Assembly (NCBI RefSeq): GCF_000175575.2
Contig: NZ_CP005986.1
Location: forward strand, 62,001-126,000
DNA: 64,000 nt
Source of the DNA: Acidithiobacillus caldus ATCC 51756
Lineage (GTDB): Bacteria; Pseudomonadota; Gammaproteobacteria; Acidithiobacillales; Acidithiobacillaceae
Direction: 5' to 3'
Shown here: in pieces, positions 1 to 8,375 of the stretch
Position numbering within the stretch: the stretch's first letter is position 1
Layout: the number at the start of each line of letters is the position of its first letter
Made by a program: the position numbers and the translations under genes
The notes under the pieces: model-generated
Database searches by the model: none
Told to the model about the DNA's origin: nothing
The model's input: the letters and a program-made list of their open reading frames with translations, nothing else

Positions 1-106
1 AGACATTGAAATACCAGTATACGGCCAGCTGACTGGCGAGCAGCAGCGCGCCCACCAGCAGGAATATGCGGGCAAAGAGGGTGTCCGTCCAGAAACGCGG
101 GCGCAT
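1..106 (-). CDS. Sensor histidine kinase, N-terminal fragment
   Basis: Only the first 35 codons are in the window. They read as a short basic N-terminus (MRPRFWTDTLFAR) followed by a hydrophobic segment (IFLLVGALLLASQLAVYWYF), as expected for the first transmembrane helix of a membrane histidine kinase. The ATG overlaps the stop of the upstream response regulator gene by one base (TGATG), so the two are translationally coupled. The kinase assignment rests on this coupling and the membrane segment; no catalytic domain is visible. It would phosphorylate the neighbouring OmpR-type regulator. Confidence 0.6.
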   Translation of the reverse strand, partial: MRPRFWTDTLFARIFLLVGALLLASQLAVYWYFNV

Positions 107-828
107 CAGGTGGCCGTGGAGCCGTGGTCTTCGCTGGGGACGAAGACATAGCCGCGTCCCCAGACCGTCTGCAGGTAGCGTGGAGTCGCGGGATCGTCCT
201 CGATCAGGCGGCGCAGGCGCGAAATGAAGACATCGACGCCGCGCGCTCCCGGGACTTCATCGCCGGCGCGGATCATCTGGATCAGACGATCGCGGGACAA
301 GGTCTGCCAGGGATGGCTGGCCAGGGCGTGGAGCAGGGAGAATTCGGTCTCGGTCAGGGGAATGCGTTCCTCACCGCGCCATAGGCTGCGGGTGTCGAGA
401 GCAAGGCGAAAAGGGCCAAAATGGATGGCGCCGGGGCTTGGTTTGGCCATGTCCGGCTCCTGACTGCGCCGCAGGACGGCACGTATGCGGGCCACCAGCT
501 CTTCGGGCTCGAAGGGTTTGGCCAGGTAATCGTCGGCGCCCAGGGACAGTCCCTGGACGCGATCGTCCAGATCGCCGCGGGCCGTCAACATGATGATGGG
601 CAGCTGGGGTTCCTGCCGGCGCAGGCGTGCGCAGGCTTCGAAACCGTCTTCTCCCGGCATCATCACGTCCAGCAGGAGCAGATCAAAGAATTCCCGCTCC
701 AGCATCCGGTCCATCAGCGCTGTGGAGGCGACGCCACAGACGCTGAAATCCTGCATCTCCAGGTAACGCAGCAGAATGCTGCGCAACCTGGGGTCGTCAT
801 CCACCAGCAGGATGCGGGCCTTGGCCAT
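106..828 (-). CDS. OmpR-family two-component response regulator
   Basis: The 240-residue protein has a receiver domain (about residues 4-120) with the acidic cluster VDDD near residue 10, the phosphoacceptor Asp54 in LLLDVMMPG, Thr82 in MLTARG and Lys104 in LAKPF. A C-terminal winged helix (about 145-235, ending GRGYVFVP) is typical of OmpR/PhoB DNA-binding domains. The start was placed at MAKARILL (828) because it overlaps the upstream stop as TGATG; a longer in-frame extension would read through the upstream gene. It is the middle gene of a leftward unit (LTxxQ protein, regulator, kinase) opposite an RND efflux operon, which is its likely target. Confidence 0.9.
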   Translation of the reverse strand: MAKARILLVDDDPRLRSILLRYLEMQDFSVCGVASTALMDRMLEREFFDLLLLDVMMPGEDGFEACARLRRQEPQLPIIMLTARGDLDDRVQGLSLGADDYLAKPFEPEELVARIRAVLRRSQEPDMAKPSPGAIHFGPFRLALDTRSLWRGEERIPLTETEFSLLHALASHPWQTLSRDRLIQMIRAGDEVPGARGVDVFISRLRRLIEDDPATPRYLQTVWGRGYVFVPSEDHGSTAT

Positions 829-1403
829 CAGGGGCGCTTCCAACCCGGATGACCCCACTCCTTCTGCCGCTTTTCCATGTCGGCATAGAGCTTGGTGACC
901 TGCTGCCACTGGGCCGGCGTCAACAGCTTGTGGACGAACTCCACCTGCGCTATGCCCTCCTGCAGCATCTCGGCGTGGTCTTTCAGCACCTGATCTTCCA
1001 GGGGTTTGATGGTGGCGGCGGGCGCATGGTCCAGAAGCGCCTTGCGCAAGGCGAGGTTATGCTCGCGCCACTGGGACCAGCGCCCGCGCATCTTCTGTTC
1101 GGCCGCCTTGCGCCAGTTTTGCAGCTCCTGATCCTGGGCCGGGGTCAGCTTGAGCTCCACCGCATGTTTCCAGACGATGGGCAGGAGCATGGGTACGGGT
1201 GCATTGGCCATCCGGGCCATTGGACCCCAATGCGGGTGCATGCCGTGCATGGGTCCGTGACCGGCCATGGGCCCAGTACCCATATGCGCGGGGCCGTTGG
1301 CGGTGGTGCCATCCATCGCGCCGGTACCGGCGGCAAAGGCTACTGGAGCAGCCAACAGAAGACTGGCGGCGAGAAACCGAACAGCAGGCTGAAACATTTT
1401 CAT
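828..1403 (-). CDS. Periplasmic Spy/CpxP-like LTxxQ protein, His/Met-rich
   Basis: The 191-residue secreted protein has a clear signal peptide (cleavage near AFAAGTGA). A Met/His/Gly-rich stretch at residues about 28-70 (motifs GPMAGHGPMHG, MHPHWGP) is followed by a helical region with two LTPAQ motifs, the hallmark of the CpxP/Spy/ZraP-like LTxxQ family. Such proteins bind misfolded proteins or metals and dampen partner kinases. AAGGAG lies a few bases ahead of the ATG. Position as first gene of the two-component unit fits an accessory sensor. Metal binding by the His/Met tract is inferred, not shown; the metal cannot be named from sequence. Confidence 0.75.
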   Translation of the reverse strand: MKMFQPAVRFLAASLLLAAPVAFAAGTGAMDGTTANGPAHMGTGPMAGHGPMHGMHPHWGPMARMANAPVPMLLPIVWKHAVELKLTPAQDQELQNWRKAAEQKMRGRWSQWREHNLALRKALLDHAPAATIKPLEDQVLKDHAEMLQEGIAQVEFVHKLLTPAQWQQVTKLYADMEKRQKEWGHPGWKRP

Positions 1404-1601
1404 TGCATTCTCCTTTGTCCGAGGAAGGGGCTCCTTCCGGTCTTTTCAAGATAGCCCGGTCTTGAAATGCCTGCCAGCGGCAAAGTATCAAAGTTTGTAA
1501 AGAGCGCTTCACAAAATGCAACAATTCGTCCCTGGAGGAGCGCTTCCTTTGCCGAACCACATGCCTGAGAATAGCGCCGGTCCCTGGTGTGGAGATGGAG
1601 C
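1404..1601. promoter_or_regulatory. Divergent control region with an 8-bp inverted repeat
   Basis: This gap separates the leftward sensor unit from the rightward efflux operon and must hold both promoters. It contains a perfect inverted repeat, TTTCAAGA (1444-1451) and TCTTGAAA (1460-1467) with an 8-base spacer. Nearby lie spaced direct repeats CAAAG (1481-1485 and 1489-1493) followed by GTAAAG, a layout that would suit an OmpR-family dimer. I could not assign convincing -35/-10 boxes. The regulatory role is inferred from position and symmetry. Confidence 0.45.
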
Positions 1602-3029
1602 GTGAAACCTGGTCGGTGGTCCCTCCTTGGTCTGGCCCTGACCGTTGCGCCGGTGAGTCTGCCGGCCACGGGCGAAAGTTTGCTTGCCGATCCCTTTGCC
1701 ACGACGCACGGGCTCCCGGCGGCGCCGGGCGAGCTTTGGCGGGGCGAAGCCCACCTGCCGCCCTTGCCCAAGGCGCCAGCGGCCAAAGCCGACTGGCTTG
1801 GGCGTGACTGGAGTCTGGCGGAGCTTACGGACTATGCGCTCAGCCACAATCCGCAGACGGCGGCAGCCTGGGATGGTCTACGCGCCCAGGCTGCTGCGCT
1901 GGGAGTGGCGCAAAGCGCATGGCTGCCCACGGTAACCATGAACACCTCCGCCAGTCGGCGCCAGGCCGTGTCCACAGCGGGCTTCAGTGTGCCGGTGCGC
2001 AACAGCGTGAGCCCCAATCTGACCCTGTCGTATACCCTGTGGGATTTTGGTTTGCGTCGAGCCAAGGTGGATGCCGCGCGCGCCCAGGAGTGGGTAGCGG
2101 GTTTCACCCAGAACCAGAGTATTCAGGCCGTCGCCTTCAGCGTGGCCCAGGCCTACTACCAGGTGCTGGGTAATCGGGCCTTGCTTTTGGCAGATCGGCA
2201 GACCGTGGCCGAACAGGAAAAGAACCTGGAGGCTGCGGAACTCCTGCACCGTGCGGGCCAGGCGACCATCGGTGCACTCTATCAAGCGCGTGCCGCCCTG
2301 GCGCAGGCGCGCTCGGCGCTGGCGGCCCAGGAACAGACCCTGCGTGGGAGTGAAGGTAATCTGGCGGCGGCCGTGGGACTTGGGCCAGCGACGCGCATCG
2401 GTCTGGCCGATCTGCGTCTGGACGCCCCGCCGCCCCCGGGCCTTGCACAGGCGGCCGAGACCCTGATGCAGGCCGCCGAAAAAGCCAATCCCGCGCTGCA
2501 AGCGTCTCGTGCCCAGCTGGCCGTTGCCGAGGCCAATGTACGCAGCGCCCGTGCCAGCGGCTTGCCGAGTCTGGCGCTATCCGGAAACTACGGCTACCAG
2601 TTTCAAAACGGTTTCGCGCCGGGGGATACCTGGAGCCTTGGCCTCACCCTGACGGTGCCGCTTTTCACCGGTTTCAATCACCACTATCAGGTACGCCAAG
2701 CCCAGGCCCAGGCCGATCAGGCGCAGGCGCAGCTCAGCCAGAGCCAAAGCACGACGCTCACCCAAGTCTGGCAGGATTACCACAATTTCCAAGGGACCCT
2801 CGCCTCCTATCCCGGGGCGCGCAGCAGCCTGGAGAATGCGGAAAAGGCCTTGGAGGTGGTGCGCGCACAGTATCGGGTGGGCCAGGCCACCATACAGGAT
2901 GTGCTGCTGGCCGAATCGACCCTGGCCCAGGCCCGCTACACCCTCATCCAGAACCTGGTGTCGAGTTATGTGGCCCTGGCGCAACTCAGTCAGGCCGTCG
3001 GTATGCCTTTGGGAGAAGTACAACCATGA
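1602..3029 (+). CDS. TolC-like outer-membrane efflux factor
   Basis: The protein of about 475 residues has an N-terminal signal peptide and two repeated OEP-type halves rich in Ala/Gln coiled coil (for example QAYYQVLGN and RAQYRVGQATIQDVLLAE), the pattern of TolC/NodT-type channels. It would form the outer-membrane duct of the RND pump encoded next. A GTG at 1602 is preferred because GGAG sits 7 bases upstream and a normal signal peptide follows; an in-frame GTG at 1587 would add five residues with no good ribosome site. The stop overlaps the adaptor start (ATGA at 3026). Confidence 0.88.
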   Translation: MKPGRWSLLGLALTVAPVSLPATGESLLADPFATTHGLPAAPGELWRGEAHLPPLPKAPAAKADWLGRDWSLAELTDYALSHNPQTAAAWDGLRAQAAALGVAQSAWLPTVTMNTSASRRQAVSTAGFSVPVRNSVSPNLTLSYTLWDFGLRRAKVDAARAQEWVAGFTQNQSIQAVAFSVAQAYYQVLGNRALLLADRQTVAEQEKNLEAAELLHRAGQATIGALYQARAALAQARSALAAQEQTLRGSEGNLAAAVGLGPATRIGLADLRLDAPPPPGLAQAAETLMQAAEKANPALQASRAQLAVAEANVRSARASGLPSLALSGNYGYQFQNGFAPGDTWSLGLTLTVPLFTGFNHHYQVRQAQAQADQAQAQLSQSQSTTLTQVWQDYHNFQGTLASYPGARSSLENAEKALEVVRAQYRVGQATIQDVLLAESTLAQARYTLIQNLVSSYVALAQLSQAVGMPLGEVQP

Positions 3030-4177
3030 GCATCATGCGTTTTGGGTCGCGCGGCCTGTTGGCCATTGCCTTGGGTCTGTCGCTGAGCGCTTGTCAGAAA
3101 GCGCCGCACCGCGCACCACCACCCCTGAGCGTAGAACTGGTGCAGCCCAAGACCCAGGATGTCGTGGAATATCGCTCCTTCCTCGCCACCGTCGCACCTT
3201 TGCAGACCGTCACTCTGGTACCCCAGATCAGCGGTATCCTGCAGACCCAGAGCTTCGTGCAAGGTGGGAAGGTGGAGCGCGGTCAGGTGCTCTTCCGGAT
3301 CGACCCCGCGCAGGCGCAGGCAAGCGTGGCCCAGGCCGCCGCCAAGCTGGCGGCGGACGAGGCTACGGCACGTTATCAGGCGCGCTTGGTGGAGCAGGAT
3401 AAACCCTTGGTCGCCAAGGATTTCATCACTCGGCAGAGCTTTGAGCAGGCGGTGTCCCAAGCCGAGGCGGCGCGTGCCACGGTGCAGGCCGATCGGGCGG
3501 CCCTCGCCCAGGCCCGATTGAATCTGGGCTACACGGTCATCCGCGCACCCATTGCCGGCACCATCGGCATGGCCCTGGTCAAACCGGGCAATCTCGTCAG
3601 CGCCAACCAGACCCAGTTGGCGGTCATCAACCAAGTCCACCCCATCGCCATCAATTTTCAGATTCCCCAGGGTTTGCTGGGGGCCGCCCGTTTGGCCCAG
3701 AGCGAGGGTCTGGCCGTGCCCGTTTTCGATGAGAAGACGGGCGCAAATCTCGCCACCGCCAGGGTCCAGGTGGTGGACAATGGCGTCAATGCGACCACGG
3801 CCACCGTCAGCGTGCAGGCGCAGGCGCCCAACGACAACGACGCCCTCTGGCCCGGACAGTATGTGGAGGCGCGCCTGCCGGTACGTCGGCTGCAAGGGGC
3901 TCTGACCCTGCCGGCGGGGGCGGTGCAGCAGGGGCAGTCCGGGAATTTCGTCTATATTGCCCCAGGGGGCAAGGTGGCGGTGCAGAAGGTGGACTTGCTC
4001 TGGGAGGATGGTCCGCTGGCGGTGCTCCAGGGTCTACCGGCGGGTAGCGCGGTGATCTATCCGGTGCCGGCCCGTATCTACCCGGGCGCCAGGGTGCTCC
4101 TGCCCGGTGAAACCGCTCCGGAGCGTGGTGGCGCAGCGGCCCACGCCGGTCACGGCCAGCGGAGGCAGCAGCCGTGA
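3026..4177 (+). CDS. RND efflux periplasmic adaptor lipoprotein
   Basis: The 383-residue membrane-fusion protein begins with a lipoprotein signal (LSLSACQK, lipidated Cys at about residue 23). It continues with the barrel-sandwich half motif (VPQISGILQTQSFVQGGKVERGQVLFRIDP), an alpha-hairpin rich in Ala/Gln/Glu, the second lipoyl half (TVIRAPIAGTIG) and a C-terminal beta-barrel region. This is the AcrA/MexA domain order. It bridges inner-membrane permease and outer-membrane channel. It overlaps both neighbours by four bases, so the three genes form one translationally coupled operon. Confidence 0.92.
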   Translation: MSIMRFGSRGLLAIALGLSLSACQKAPHRAPPPLSVELVQPKTQDVVEYRSFLATVAPLQTVTLVPQISGILQTQSFVQGGKVERGQVLFRIDPAQAQASVAQAAAKLAADEATARYQARLVEQDKPLVAKDFITRQSFEQAVSQAEAARATVQADRAALAQARLNLGYTVIRAPIAGTIGMALVKPGNLVSANQTQLAVINQVHPIAINFQIPQGLLGAARLAQSEGLAVPVFDEKTGANLATARVQVVDNGVNATTATVSVQAQAPNDNDALWPGQYVEARLPVRRLQGALTLPAGAVQQGQSGNFVYIAPGGKVAVQKVDLLWEDGPLAVLQGLPAGSAVIYPVPARIYPGARVLLPGETAPERGGAAAHAGHGQRRQQP

Positions 4178-7100
4178 ATATCTCTGCCCTTTTCATTCGG
4201 CGCCGGGTGCTGACCATCGTCCTCACCCTGGGTCTCGTGGTCTACGGGATCTTTGCCTTTCTGCGTCTGCCCGTGGCACTTTTGCCCAGCGTCGATTTTC
4301 CGACGGTGGTGGTGGCCGCATCCCTACCGGGCGCAAGCCCGCAGACCATGGCCAGTAGTGTGGCGACTCCTCTGGAGAAGCAGTTCTCCGCCATCCCTGG
4401 CCTTGCCTCCATGAGTTCCACCAGCAGCCAGGGCTCGTCCCGGATCATTCTGCAATTCGACCTTAGCCAGAACATCGATGTGGCGACCCAGAATGTCCAG
4501 AACGCCGTCACCCAGGCGGCGCACCTGCTCCCGCCCGGCCTGCCCAGTCTGCCCCTGGTACGGCAGATCAATCCCTCGGCGGCGCCCATCGAGTTCATCG
4601 CCCTGTCGGCCCCACAGATGCCCATCTATCGGCTCAATCAGTATGCGGTGGATCGGGTGGTCCCGGCCCTGTCGGGTATTCCTGGGGTTGCCCAGGTGCA
4701 GGTCTTCGGTGAGCAGAACTATGCCGTGCGTATCCACGCCATTCCCTTCTCCATGGCGGCGCGGGGCATCTCGCTGCAGACCCTGAGTCAGGCCATCGGC
4801 AGCCACAACGTCAATCTGCCTCAGGGAACCCTGTTGGGAGAAGCCCGGAATTACGCCGTCAACGTCCATGGCCAGCTGGACGATGCCGAAGCCTTCCGCG
4901 AGATGCCGGTACTTCAGAGCCAGGGGACGGTCATCCCGCTGGCGGATGTGGCCACGGTACAAGACGGTGTGGACAACGACCAGATTGCCAGCTGGCTCGG
5001 GCCACAACGCGCCCTCATTCTGGCCGTGGTACGCCAACCTGATGCCGATACCGTCGCCATCTCCACCGCCATCCAGAAGCGTCTGCCCGATCTGGCCGCG
5101 AGCCTGCCGGGCGGCGCACAGATGAAGGTCATCTACGACAAGGCCGACTACATCCGCTCGGCAGTCCAGGAAACGGAGTTTACCCTGCTGCTGGCCTCGA
5201 TTCTGGTGGCAGCGGTGTTGTGGCTGTTCCTGCGTCGCGGCAGTCCTACCCTCATCGGCGCACTGGCCATTCCCACCTCCATTCTCGGTACCTTTGCCGT
5301 GATGTCTGTGCTGGGTTACACCCTCAACACCCTGACGCTGCTGGCCCTTACCCTGGCCGTCGGTTTCGTGGTGGACGATGCGGTGGTGATGCTCGAGAAT
5401 ATTTCTCGACATGAGGAAATGGGCGAAGATCCCGAGACCGCCGCCTTCCGCGGCAGCGAGGAGATCGGCTTCACCGTCGTCTCCATGACCCTGTCCCTAG
5501 CCGTGGTTTTCCTGCCCTTTCTGCTCATGGGCGGTATCATCGGTCGGCTGTTTCGGGAGTTCGGCGTGACCATTGCCGTGGTCATCCTGCTTTCGGGCCT
5601 GGTCTCCCTGACCCTGACCCCCATGCTCTGTGCGCGCTACCTGCAGGTCAAGCACGACGCGGCCAGCGCCTTCGAGCGCTGGTTTCTGCGCCTGCGCGAC
5701 CGCTACGGGCAGAGCCTGCGCTGGACCCTGGCGCACCGCGGCTGGGTCTATGGCGTCGCGGGCCTGTCCTTTGCCGCCATGATCGGACTGTTCTTGATCC
5801 TGCCCAAGGGCTTCATTCCCAGCGACGACAGCGGCATGATCATGGGCAATCTGCAGTACCCGGAGGGCATCTCCTTCGCCGAGCTCAGTCGTCAGCAGCA
5901 GGCCATCGCCGCCGTGGTCGAGAAAAACCCGGCGGTGATGTCGGTGCTCTCCAGCGCCGGTCAGGGCGCTGGCGCCTTTGGCTCGGCCAATACCGGGCGT
6001 CTCATCATCCGTCTGAAACCTCTGGGTCAGCGTCCTGCCGGTACCATGGTAATCCAGCAGTTGCGGCGCAGCGTGGAGCGCTTCCGTGGGGTGCAGGTGA
6101 GTTTCATGATGCCGCCCGCCATCCAGATGGGCCCCATCTCCTCGCAGTCCAGCTACCAGTATGTGCTGCAGAGTGAAAACCAGGGCAGCCTCGACGCCGC
6201 CGTGCCGAAGTTTGTCGAGGCCCTGCGCGCAGCTCCCGGATTTCAGTCGGTCACCAGCGATCTGCAGCTGGCCGATCCGCAGATCGATGTCAAGATCCTG
6301 CAGAAACGCGCGCAGGCCCTGGGCGTCACCCCCCAGGTCATCGAGCAGGCCCTCAATTTTGCTTTTGGGGGCACTCAGGTCGGCACCATCTACGCTGCCA
6401 CCAACCAGTATTCGGTCATTCTCGACCTGGCAAGACGCTTTCAGCAGAATCTCTCGGCCCTGGACAATATCTTCCTCCCCGGCAATGGCGGCCTGGTTCC
6501 CCTCAGTTCCGTCACCCAGGCCAGCTATGGCGTGGGTCCCCTGAGCATCAGCCACTACAACGGTATTCCGAGTGTCACGGTGTCCTACAATCTGGCTCCC
6601 GGCATGGCACTCGGTTCTGCCAGTACGACCATCCAGAAGCTGGCCTCCGAGATCCTGCCGGCGGATGTCCAGGGCACTGCCGGCGGCACGGCTGCGGCCT
6701 TTCAGCAGTCGAGCGGCGGACTCCCGTTGTTGTTGTTGGCAACGGTGGCCCTGATTTACGCCATTCTCGCCATCCTCTACGAAGATTTCGTGCATCCCCT
6801 GACCATTCTCACGGCGCTGCCCCTGGCGGGCTTCGGGGCCTTGCTGGCCTTGTGGATATTCGGTAAGGAACTCGACCTTTTCAGTTTTGTGGGGATCATC
6901 ATGCTGGTGGGCTTGGTCAAGAAAAACGGAATCATCATGGTGGATTTCGCCGTGCATCGGCGGCGCGCCGGTGCCGACCCCGTCACCGCCATGGTCGATG
7001 CCTGCCTTACCCGCTTTCGCCCCATCATGATGACCAATCTCGCCGCGGTCCTGGGTATCCTGCCCATAGCCATAGGCTTCGGTGCCGGTGCTGAGTCGCG

Positions 7101-7245
7101 GGTACCGCTCGGGGTGGCCGTGGCCGGTGGTATCGTCGTGTCCCAGTTCCTGACCCTGTATGTGACGCCGGCCTTCTATGTGCTTTTTGAAAACCTTCGC
7201 CGCCCCCGGCGGGCTGCGCGGCCCGCCCTTGCCGAAGGCGGATGA
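4174..7245 (+). CDS. RND-family efflux permease (HAE1 type)
   Basis: The 1023-residue inner-membrane protein has the duplicated RND layout: TM1 near the N-terminus, a large periplasmic loop, a first TM bundle with the paired aspartates GFVVDDAVVMLENI used for proton relay in AcrB-like pumps, then a second loop and bundle (MLVGLVKKNGIIMVDFA). Length and motifs match hydrophobe/amphiphile exporters rather than the longer heavy-metal CusA type. The start is a GTG overlapping the adaptor stop. The substrate is unknown; the divergent stress or metal sensor may control it. Confidence 0.93.
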   Translation: MNISALFIRRRVLTIVLTLGLVVYGIFAFLRLPVALLPSVDFPTVVVAASLPGASPQTMASSVATPLEKQFSAIPGLASMSSTSSQGSSRIILQFDLSQNIDVATQNVQNAVTQAAHLLPPGLPSLPLVRQINPSAAPIEFIALSAPQMPIYRLNQYAVDRVVPALSGIPGVAQVQVFGEQNYAVRIHAIPFSMAARGISLQTLSQAIGSHNVNLPQGTLLGEARNYAVNVHGQLDDAEAFREMPVLQSQGTVIPLADVATVQDGVDNDQIASWLGPQRALILAVVRQPDADTVAISTAIQKRLPDLAASLPGGAQMKVIYDKADYIRSAVQETEFTLLLASILVAAVLWLFLRRGSPTLIGALAIPTSILGTFAVMSVLGYTLNTLTLLALTLAVGFVVDDAVVMLENISRHEEMGEDPETAAFRGSEEIGFTVVSMTLSLAVVFLPFLLMGGIIGRLFREFGVTIAVVILLSGLVSLTLTPMLCARYLQVKHDAASAFERWFLRLRDRYGQSLRWTLAHRGWVYGVAGLSFAAMIGLFLILPKGFIPSDDSGMIMGNLQYPEGISFAELSRQQQAIAAVVEKNPAVMSVLSSAGQGAGAFGSANTGRLIIRLKPLGQRPAGTMVIQQLRRSVERFRGVQVSFMMPPAIQMGPISSQSSYQYVLQSENQGSLDAAVPKFVEALRAAPGFQSVTSDLQLADPQIDVKILQKRAQALGVTPQVIEQALNFAFGGTQVGTIYAATNQYSVILDLARRFQQNLSALDNIFLPGNGGLVPLSSVTQASYGVGPLSISHYNGIPSVTVSYNLAPGMALGSASTTIQKLASEILPADVQGTAGGTAAAFQQSSGGLPLLLLATVALIYAILAILYEDFVHPLTILTALPLAGFGALLALWIFGKELDLFSFVGIIMLVGLVKKNGIIMVDFAVHRRRAGADPVTAMVDACLTRFRPIMMTNLAAVLGILPIAIGFGAGAESRVPLGVAVAGGIVVSQFLTLYVTPAFYVLFENLRRPRRAARPALAEGG

Positions 7246-7306
7246 CCGGGCGGATCTCGCCAGCCTGTGCTATAAATTCTCCGGGCGATGGTGGGAGGGA
7301 AGGGGT

Positions 7307-7822
7307 ATGCGCAAGTGGTTCTTTTCGGGATTGGTCATCCTTGGTCTTGGCGGGTGTGCCAGCAATCCCATGATGCCGCCGTCACCGACGGGCGCTGCGG
7401 CAACGGCCGAGGCCCGCTCCCAGGCGGCGGCGCGGGCGGCGCAGGAGGCCCAGCAGAAGCTTGCAGCAACGGCCGTACAACGTCGGGCCGCCGAGGGGCA
7501 GTTCTGCGCTTCCTGGCGCCGCGCCCTGGATCTTGCTCGCCGTGATGCCATCGGCTGCGCCAGGATGGAAGCGGACCAGCAGGCCGCCTGCTGGTCGGCG
7601 GTGGCGCAATGGGCGGGCGAGGAGAGCCGGTATTTTTCCGCGTTAGAATCGCTCTTTAGTGAAGGTCCCTATGCCACTTCGGCGGGAAAAGCCGGGGAGT
7701 TCTTCCATCTCACCCAAAGCTGGGCCACTACCTGCGGCGACAGCCTCGCCGACTGCACCAGCGCTCCGCAGCGCGCTACCATGGATCAACGCAAGCTCGA
7801 GGTGAACCGCTTCTGTCATTGA
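7307..7822 (+). CDS. Small Cys-rich lipoprotein of unknown function
   Basis: The 171-residue protein starts with a lipobox signal (LGLGGCASN). An Ala/Gln-rich helical linker (about 30-65) leads to a C-terminal part with several cysteines (FCASWRR, IGCARME, AACWSAV, TTCGDSLADC, FCH) that could form disulfides in the periplasm. The start MRKWFF at 7307 follows a purine-rich GGGAGGGAAGGGG; in-frame codons further upstream would overlap the permease gene and lack a signal sequence. A TATAAA at about 7271 may be a -10 box. No family was recognised. Confidence 0.7.
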   Translation: MRKWFFSGLVILGLGGCASNPMMPPSPTGAAATAEARSQAAARAAQEAQQKLAATAVQRRAAEGQFCASWRRALDLARRDAIGCARMEADQQAACWSAVAQWAGEESRYFSALESLFSEGPYATSAGKAGEFFHLTQSWATTCGDSLADCTSAPQRATMDQRKLEVNRFCH

Positions 7823-7851
7823 TCAACACGGACCAGACCAAGGAGTGGTGC

Positions 7852-8307
7852 ATGGGCGGATTCCTCAGGGATTTCAAGACCTTTTTACAGCGCGGCAGTG
7901 TCGTTGACCTGGCCGTGGCCTTTGTCATCGGGGCCGCATTTTCGGGCGTGGTCAACTCCCTGGTGACCAACGTCCTCATGCCGCCCCTGGGTCTCTTGCT
8001 GGGCAAGGTGGACTTCAGCAACCTCTACCTGACGCTCCACACCGGCAAGGTCCCAGGACCCTACGCGACGCTGGCGGCGGCGCAGAAGGCGGGGGCCGTC
8101 ACCCTGAACTATGGTCTTTTCATCAACTCGGTAGTGGGCTTTGTCATCATCGCCCTGTTCGTCTTCAGTCTGGTGCGGCTCATCAATCGGCTTTATCCCA
8201 AGCCTGCGGCAGCGGTGGCCAGCAAGGATTGCCCCTTCTGCGCCAGCAGTATCCCTCTGGCGGCCCAGCGCTGTCCCCACTGCACCTCGGATCTGCGCCT
8301 TGACTGA
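7852..8307 (+). CDS. mscL: Large-conductance mechanosensitive channel with C-terminal Cys motif
   Basis: The 151-residue inner-membrane channel opens under membrane tension and releases solutes on osmotic downshock. It shows the MscL N-terminal amphipathic helix and TM1 ([21 protein letters not shown]), the loop (FSNLYLTL) and TM2 ([18 protein letters not shown]). After TM2 comes an added tail with two CxxC pairs (CPFC and CPHC) resembling a zinc ribbon. The start at 7852 follows AAGGAG at about 7840; the extra 11 codons upstream lack family similarity. Confidence 0.93.
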   Translation: MGGFLRDFKTFLQRGSVVDLAVAFVIGAAFSGVVNSLVTNVLMPPLGLLLGKVDFSNLYLTLHTGKVPGPYATLAAAQKAGAVTLNYGLFINSVVGFVIIALFVFSLVRLINRLYPKPAAAVASKDCPFCASSIPLAAQRCPHCTSDLRLD

Positions 8308-8375
8308 GTCGCCGCGCGCCGCCGGCGACGGGCAAGGTCGCCGGTCCGAATCGGGCTTGTGGCGCTAGGGGACGT

